64,000 nucleotides of DNA from CBDDFV01 sp965227335. Lineage in GTDB: Bacteria > Planctomycetota > Phycisphaerae > Phycisphaerales > SM1A02. Location: NCBI GenBank assembly GCA_965227335.1, contig CBDDFV010000009.1:700639-764638 (forward strand), in the 5' to 3' direction. The notes beneath the pieces are model-generated. The model saw only the letters and a list, made by a program, of their open reading frames with translations. It searched no databases and had not been told where the DNA came from. The position numbers and the translations under genes are program-made. Shown piece after piece: positions 59,249 through 64,000 of the stretch (the first letter of the stretch is position 1; every line of letters starts with the position of its first letter).

Positions 59249-60493
59249 TTACCGTCGCACGTACCGTTCCGGCTTGAGCATGAAGTAGTACAACTCGCCT
59301 TCGGCGTACTGCCCGCCGGCCAGGATTTCGGCGGTCGGACCGATGCCCATGAAGATATCGGCGCGTCCCGGAGCGCGGATGGCGCCGCCGGTGTCCTGGT
59401 CGAGCATGAAGCGCTGAAACGGCTCCTTGCCGCGGGTCAGGCTCACCGCCTGCGTGTCGACCAGCACGACGCCGCCCCGCGGGTAGATCTTCTTGTCGGT
59501 CGCGAGCGTCGCCTCCGTCGTCACGGGCACGCCGAGGGATCCGGACGGCCACGCGTCGCCGTCATACTCGGTGAAGAACACGTAGCTCTCGTTGTCGAGA
59601 ATGAGGTCATCGATGGTCGCCTGTTGCGTGCGGTACAGCTTGCGGATGGCGGACAGGCTCAGCTCGTCCTCGGAGACGACGCCTGCGTCGAGCAGTCGTT
59701 TCCCGAGGCCGCTGTACGGCCGGTCCGTCTTGCCCGCGTAACCGATGTACCGGGCGGAGCCGTCCGGCATCCGCAGTTTCGCGCTGCCGTTGACGTGGAT
59801 GATGTACGCGGACAGCTTGTCCTCCACCCACACGAGTTCGTTCCCCGCGAACATCCGGGTCGATTCGATCGTGCGCCGGGTCGGCCACGGTTCGATACGC
59901 CCGCTCGCCACGCGTCGCCCCAGCGGCTCCCCGGTCGTGGGATCGGTGACGAGATCGTCCGGACGGGTGTACAGCGGGGCGGTGAATCGACTCGTCCGCA
60001 CCGGGCTCGCATCGAAGACCGGCGAGAAGTACCCCGTGAACAGCACCGTCCCCCGTCCGTTCCAGCCGACCGACTGGTACACGTCAAAGCGGCGATAGAC
60101 CTCGCGCTCGAAGTCCGCCGCGGTCGCCGCCGAGTCGAGGATCTCCCGGAACGCCACGAGACTCTCCCGCGCCTGGTCGTGGGTGAAGCCCTCGAACGGG
60201 AAGAACTGCCGGCTGGAGGGCGCCGCGAACCAGCTCAGGCTCTGATCGATCGCCGTCCGCACCCGGTGATCCGCGTCCCGAAACGGCCCCTCCAGATCCG
60301 GGTAGTCCATCCGATCGAGCCGGCGGAGCGCACTCGCGCCGGGGGGGAGCTCACGCCCGTAATCCGGGCCGCGGGTCTGGACGAGCGGCTCGGCCGGCGC
60401 CTCATTGGCGCGACAGCCGACGAGCGACGCCGCTGTGAGTCCGAGAACGAGCAGGACGAAACCAACCGACCGAACGTGGGGGAAGATCTGCAT
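59249..60493 (-). CDS. mltA: Membrane-bound lytic murein transglycosylase A
   Basis: A 414-residue lipoprotein (lipobox ASLVGC, Cys27) of the MltA family, which cleaves peptidoglycan between MurNAc and GlcNAc. Visible are LFTGYFSPVFDASPV, IIHVNGSAKLRMPDG, and the catalytic-Asp region LDQDTGGAIRAPGRADIF. The ATG at 60493 was chosen because the lipoprotein signal starts there. Divergent from tatA. Confidence 0.9.
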   Translation of the reverse strand: MQIFPHVRSVGFVLLVLGLTAASLVGCRANEAPAEPLVQTRGPDYGRELPPGASALRRLDRMDYPDLEGPFRDADHRVRTAIDQSLSWFAAPSSRQFFPFEGFTHDQARESLVAFREILDSAATAADFEREVYRRFDVYQSVGWNGRGTVLFTGYFSPVFDASPVRTSRFTAPLYTRPDDLVTDPTTGEPLGRRVASGRIEPWPTRRTIESTRMFAGNELVWVEDKLSAYIIHVNGSAKLRMPDGSARYIGYAGKTDRPYSGLGKRLLDAGVVSEDELSLSAIRKLYRTQQATIDDLILDNESYVFFTEYDGDAWPSGSLGVPVTTEATLATDKKIYPRGGVVLVDTQAVSLTRGKEPFQRFMLDQDTGGAIRAPGRADIFMGIGPTAEILAGGQYAEGELYYFMLKPERYVRR

Positions 60494-60716
60494 GAATCCA
60501 CCGTAGAACTTGGGAAAACGCCGTCCGCGCGACGGACGCAACCGCCGGCGCGGGAATCCGAACAAGATCCCCGGATGTCGCCATTCCATCAGGGATCCTC
60601 GAAAGGGTCGGCCGACGGCGGGCCGATGCATGATATTTGGCCCCGGCCCGGCTACACTAGGGGTGCAGACCGCAGCCGGGTCGAAATCGGCGCGGCCGCC
60701 CTCGAAGGACCTCGAT

Positions 60717-61037
60717 ATGGACACGATGATCATGATGATCTGGCCCCCCGACGCCGCGACGCTCGCCTTCGGGCTCCCCGGAAGCACGGAGTGGATCGTG
60801 CTGCTGGTGCTGGGCCTGCTGATCTTCGGCCGCCGGCTGCCCGAAGTGGGCCGCAGCCTGGGCCGGGGCATCGTCGAGTTCAAGAAGGGCATCAAGGGCA
60901 TCGAGGACGAAATCGAGGACGCCTCGTCCTCCAACCAGTCGCTGCCCGATCGCTCGCGCGAAGGAAGCTCGCTCGACTCCGGCGCCGGCGATCCCATGAT
61001 GTCCTCCACCACCAAGACAACCAACGAGGGCGTCTGA
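60717..61037 (+). CDS. tatA: Twin-arginine translocase subunit TatA/E
   Basis: A 106-residue TatA-type protein forming the Tat pore for folded proteins. An N-terminal membrane helix is in STEWIVLLVLGLLIFG, followed by the amphipathic helix RRLPEVGRSLGRGIVEFKKG and an acidic tail. The TACACT hexamer at 60653-60658 could be its -10 box. tatC is not in the window. The gap 60494-60716 holds nothing else. Confidence 0.92.
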   Translation: MDTMIMMIWPPDAATLAFGLPGSTEWIVLLVLGLLIFGRRLPEVGRSLGRGIVEFKKGIKGIEDEIEDASSSNQSLPDRSREGSSLDSGAGDPMMSSTTKTTNEGV

Positions 61038-61097
61038 TCGGACGCCCGCGCCGGGTTCACGCCCTCCGGCTTCCGGCCCCCCGGCTGATCATCGCCC

Positions 61098-63320
61098 ATG
61101 GCCGTCGCTGACCCCGCCGCCGCGATCACCCACCGCGACCGCATCGCGGCCGACGCCGTCCGCGCCCTCGCGCGACGCGACGGATTTGACGCCGTCTACC
61201 GCGACGCCGCCACGCTCGACCTCGACGCGATCGCCACCCCGGAGGCGCGAGTCGTCTGCGCCTCGCTGGCGACCGCCGCCGCGCCCGACGTGGAGCAGGC
61301 CGCCTCGCGGATCCGCGGAGGCATCCGACTGCTGCTCGGGCTGGCGTTGGTCCTGGCGGTCGTCTTCGGGGCCGCGGCCGCCAACGCCGCGCTGACGCCC
61401 AGCCGCGAGGAATACATCAACGTCTTCTGGGCGCTGCTCGGACTGCTCGGCGTGCAGACGGTGGCGCTCGCGGCGTGGCTGCTGGTGGCGCTCTGGCCGT
61501 TCGGGACCGTGCATCTCGGCGTGGGGGCGGCGATGATCGCACTGGCCCGACGCGGCGCGCAGCGGCTGTACGGCGCCGGCTCCGCCGCGGCCGCTGCGGG
61601 TGAAGCGCTGGGGCGGGCCGAGACCGCCGGGGCCGGGGCTCGCTGGTCGCTCGGGGTCGTCACGCACGCCTTCTGGCTGGCGTTCAACCTGGGCGCCATC
61701 GGCGGACTGCTGCTTCTCCTCAGCACCCGGCAGTACTCGTTCGCATGGGAGACGACGATCCTGTCGACCGATGCGTACACCACGCTGACTCGCACGCTCT
61801 CCGCCGCGCCCTCGGCCGTCGGCGCCCCCGCCCCGGAACTCGATCAGATCGTCGCGGCCCGGTGGCCGGACGTGAAGGACCATCCCGAAGCCGCAGCCCA
61901 GCAGGCGTGGGCGGGACTGCTGGTGGGATCGCTGATCGCCTACGGCGCGGCGCCGCGCGTGGCGCTGCTTCTCCTGACGCTGCTGATCCAGCGCCTCGCC
62001 CGCGCCCGGTACCGCCTGGACGTGGACGATGCGATCTCGATCCGGCTGCTCAACGCCCTTCGACGCGACGCGGCCGATCCGGGCGTCGTCGATCCCGCCC
62101 CGGAGCAGGCGCCGACGCCGCCGGCGGGACGCGCACGCCCCGCGTCGCACGCCCGCGGTTCAGTGGCGCTGGTCGGCGTCGAGTGCGACGTCGACGCGCA
62201 GTGGTGGCCGCCGGGCCTGCCGGGCGTCGACTGGCGTGATCTCGGCGGCGCGCTGGACCGGCATGATCGGCGCCGCATTCTCGCCGCCCTGAGCGAGCCG
62301 GACGCCGCGGCGTCGCGCCTCGTCCTCGTCGCCGATCTCAACACGACGCCCGATCGCGGTCTCGGTGCGTTCATCGCCTCGCTGCTCGGGGTCGTGCGTT
62401 GTCCGACCGCCCTCATCCTGACCGGCGGTCAGGCGTTGCGCGAATCGCTCGGCGCGACGGCGGACGTCGACCAGCGGATCGCGGACTGGCGAACGCTCGC
62501 CGTCTACGCGGGTCTGTCGAGCGAGGCGATCATCGAAACCGATCTCGCCCATCTCACCGACGCCTCCCGGGCGGCGCTGCGCGAACGACTGGGCTTCAGC
62601 GCCGCCGAATTGAAGGACGACGACGCCCCGCAGCTCGCGCTGACGCCCGCGCCGCCCAAGTCGCAGCTCAGCGCGGCGTTCCGGCTGATCGTCGACGCCG
62701 CGGAGCGCTGGGACGATGCGCCGTCGCTGCTCAGTCAGGCGGAACTGCATCGCAACATCGCGAGGGCGTACGAGGCTGACCGCGACACGAGCATCATGAC
62801 GCGGTTCCAGCGGATCGCATCGGACGTGAGCGGTCCGGGCCTCGGGGCGAAGCTGCGCGACGGCATCGACGACGTGCAGCGACTGCTCCCGCCGCGTCTG
62901 AAATCGAACACCCGCTGGATGGCCGCCGGGGGCCTGGCCGGCGCGCTCGGATGCATCGCGGCGGCGACGCTGGCCAGTCCGCTGGCGATTTCGGCGCTGC
63001 CCGTGTGGGCGGGAACGGGAGCGGCGATCGCCGCGGCGATGGGATGGAGCCGCACCGGCGATACCGAACGTGACGACGCCACGGGAACGGCCCGCCGCAA
63101 CGGGCCGGAGACGACGGAAGCCGTTCGCGCCGCCGCGCTGTACGCGGTGCTCCTCGATCTGCAGGGCGTGGCGGAGTCGTCGATCACCCGAGTCCTCGAC
63201 CGGACGTTCGGCGAGGCGCCGGAGCTGACCTCCGGCCGTCCGGACGCGACGAAGGCATGGCTCGACGAGGTGCTCCACCAGTACGAGCTTGCCCGGACGG
63301 CCGTGGAGTCGCGGGCATGA
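61098..63320 (+). CDS. DUF2868-family membrane protein
   Basis: A 740-residue protein matching DUF2868, which is regularly paired with a DUF3482 GTPase. It has several hydrophobic segments (about residues 75-100, 110-135, 195-215, 275-300 and 610-645) and two long soluble regions. The function is unknown, but the pairing suggests a GTPase-controlled membrane or polar process. Its stop overlaps the GTPase start (ATGA), confirming coupling. Confidence 0.8.
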   Translation: MAVADPAAAITHRDRIAADAVRALARRDGFDAVYRDAATLDLDAIATPEARVVCASLATAAAPDVEQAASRIRGGIRLLLGLALVLAVVFGAAAANAALTPSREEYINVFWALLGLLGVQTVALAAWLLVALWPFGTVHLGVGAAMIALARRGAQRLYGAGSAAAAAGEALGRAETAGAGARWSLGVVTHAFWLAFNLGAIGGLLLLLSTRQYSFAWETTILSTDAYTTLTRTLSAAPSAVGAPAPELDQIVAARWPDVKDHPEAAAQQAWAGLLVGSLIAYGAAPRVALLLLTLLIQRLARARYRLDVDDAISIRLLNALRRDAADPGVVDPAPEQAPTPPAGRARPASHARGSVALVGVECDVDAQWWPPGLPGVDWRDLGGALDRHDRRRILAALSEPDAAASRLVLVADLNTTPDRGLGAFIASLLGVVRCPTALILTGGQALRESLGATADVDQRIADWRTLAVYAGLSSEAIIETDLAHLTDASRAALRERLGFSAAELKDDDAPQLALTPAPPKSQLSAAFRLIVDAAERWDDAPSLLSQAELHRNIARAYEADRDTSIMTRFQRIASDVSGPGLGAKLRDGIDDVQRLLPPRLKSNTRWMAAGGLAGALGCIAAATLASPLAISALPVWAGTGAAIAAAMGWSRTGDTERDDATGTARRNGPETTEAVRAAALYAVLLDLQGVAESSITRVLDRTFGEAPELTSGRPDATKAWLDEVLHQYELARTAVESRA

Positions 63321-64000
63321 GCGGCGCCACGGTGCAGATTGCGGTGGTCGGCCACACCAACACGGGCAAGACGTCGCTCATGCGGACGCTGACCCGCGAC
63401 GTTGACTTCGGCGAGGTGTCCAATCGACCCGCCGTGACCCGTCACGTGGAGGGCCGCACCCTCACCGTGGGCGGCCGGCCGGTCGCCGAACTCTACGACA
63501 CGCCCGGACTCGAGGACTCGATCGGCCTGCTCGATCTTCTTGACGAACTCGGCGGACGTCGGGCCGACGCCGAGACGATCGATCGTTTTCTCGCCAGCGA
63601 CGCCGCCGTCCTGCGCTTTGAGCAGGAGGCGAAGGCGATTCGCCAGGTGGTGGCGAGCGATGTCGCGTTGTACGTCATCGACGTCCGCGATCGCGTCCTC
63701 GGCAAACACCACGATGAACTCGAGATCCTCCGTCGCTGCGCGACGCCGGTGGTGCCGGTGCTGAACTTCACCGCCTCGGAGGGGGCCCGCACCGATGCGT
63801 GGCGGGAGGCGCTGAGCCGGGCGGGCATGCACGCGATCGCGGAGTTCGACACGGTCGTGCTCGACGACGACGGCGAGCGTCGGCTGTTCGAGAAGATCCG
63901 CTCCCTCGTCGATGCTCATCGCGACCTCTTCACGGCGTTGATCGAGGAGCGCACGCGGGAGCGGGAGGGACTCGTGCGATCCGCCGCGCGTCTGGTGGCC
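63317..64000 (+). CDS. DUF3482-family GTPase (3' partial)
   Basis: A GTPase with P-loop GHTNTGKTS at residues 13-21 and DTPGLE as switch-like G3 motif. The usual NKxD G4 motif is replaced around VPVLNF, so nucleotide specificity may differ. The frame runs off the window end at 228 codons; a DUF3482 C-terminal region is expected beyond. Coupled to the DUF2868 gene. Confidence 0.82.
   Translation, partial: MSGATVQIAVVGHTNTGKTSLMRTLTRDVDFGEVSNRPAVTRHVEGRTLTVGGRPVAELYDTPGLEDSIGLLDLLDELGGRRADAETIDRFLASDAAVLRFEQEAKAIRQVVASDVALYVIDVRDRVLGKHHDELEILRRCATPVVPVLNFTASEGARTDAWREALSRAGMHAIAEFDTVVLDDDGERRLFEKIRSLVDAHRDLFTALIEERTREREGLVRSAARLVA

Noticed and set aside
1..64000. CRISPR arrays, tRNA, rRNA, integrases, insertion sequences
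   Set aside because: No regularly spaced short repeats, no cloverleaf-like segment and no transposase motif was recognised by reading; a dedicated search was not possible.

Overview
The window is high-GC DNA with dense genes on both strands. It most likely comes from a Planctomycetota bacterium of the Phycisphaerae/Phycisphaerales type. The best evidence is a recurrent C-terminal dockerin-like tag (DLNGDGVVNAGDLAVLLAAWG) on five secreted proteins plus one orphan copy. Supporting evidence is an ECF sigma factor overlapping a Ser/Thr kinase-WD40 gene, a second ECF sigma beside a TPR-CHAT protease, and a PA14/NHL/DUF1080 protein. Taxonomy is inferred from gene content only. No rRNA, tRNA, CRISPR array, integrase or insertion sequence was recognised.

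Layout. 1-7.6 kb: a partial ATP-grasp ligase, an MscS channel, a DUF6236-like protein, an orphan dockerin tail, an exported short-chain dehydrogenase, and a pstSCAB phosphate transporter. 7.8-16.2 kb: an operon of ECF sigma factor, anti-sigma-like protein, TPR-CHAT protease and secreted subtilase, followed by a secreted FG-GAP protein. 16.3-18.4 kb: GNAT acetyltransferase, formylglycine-generating-enzyme-like protein and a prepilin-like protein. 18.5-26.5 kb (minus strand): the histidine operon hisG-C-B-H-F-(A-I-E)-D ending in tyrA, headed by a promoter, a His-rich leader peptide and an intrinsic attenuator. 26.5-39.1 kb: a SpoIIE-type phosphatase, a FixL-like PAS kinase, a NarL/FixJ-type regulator, an HPF-like protein and a complete cbb3 oxidase locus (ccoNO fusion, Q, P, G, short H-like, TauE/SafE-like, I, S). 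39.1-42.4 kb: two beta-helix genes made by a tandem duplication that also copied the end of ccoS. 42.5-47.5 kb: ECF sigma, Ser/Thr kinase-WD40 and two small genes. 47.6-61 kb: short RecQ, MOSC, metallo-beta-lactamase, HupE-like, GNAT, PA14/DUF1080, a dockerin protein, PepSY, SRPBCC, MltA and TatA. 61.1-64 kb: a DUF2868/DUF3482 GTPase pair that runs off the window.

How the genes work together. The his operon is translationally coupled through 4-7 base overlaps and appears to be regulated by ribosome-mediated attenuation: the leader peptide carries seven His in eight codons, and a G-U-containing antiterminator can pair with the terminator's 5' arm. The FixL-like kinase keeps the heme-ligand His of FixL and lies next to a response regulator and the low-oxygen cbb3 oxidase, which suggests local oxygen control of respiration. 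The sigma/anti-sigma-like/TPR-CHAT/subtilase operon looks like a protease-controlled transcription switch. Several genes that do not overlap an upstream gene have a TAnnnT hexamer 6-8 bases before the start codon and no convincing Shine-Dalgarno site, which suggests leaderless transcripts.
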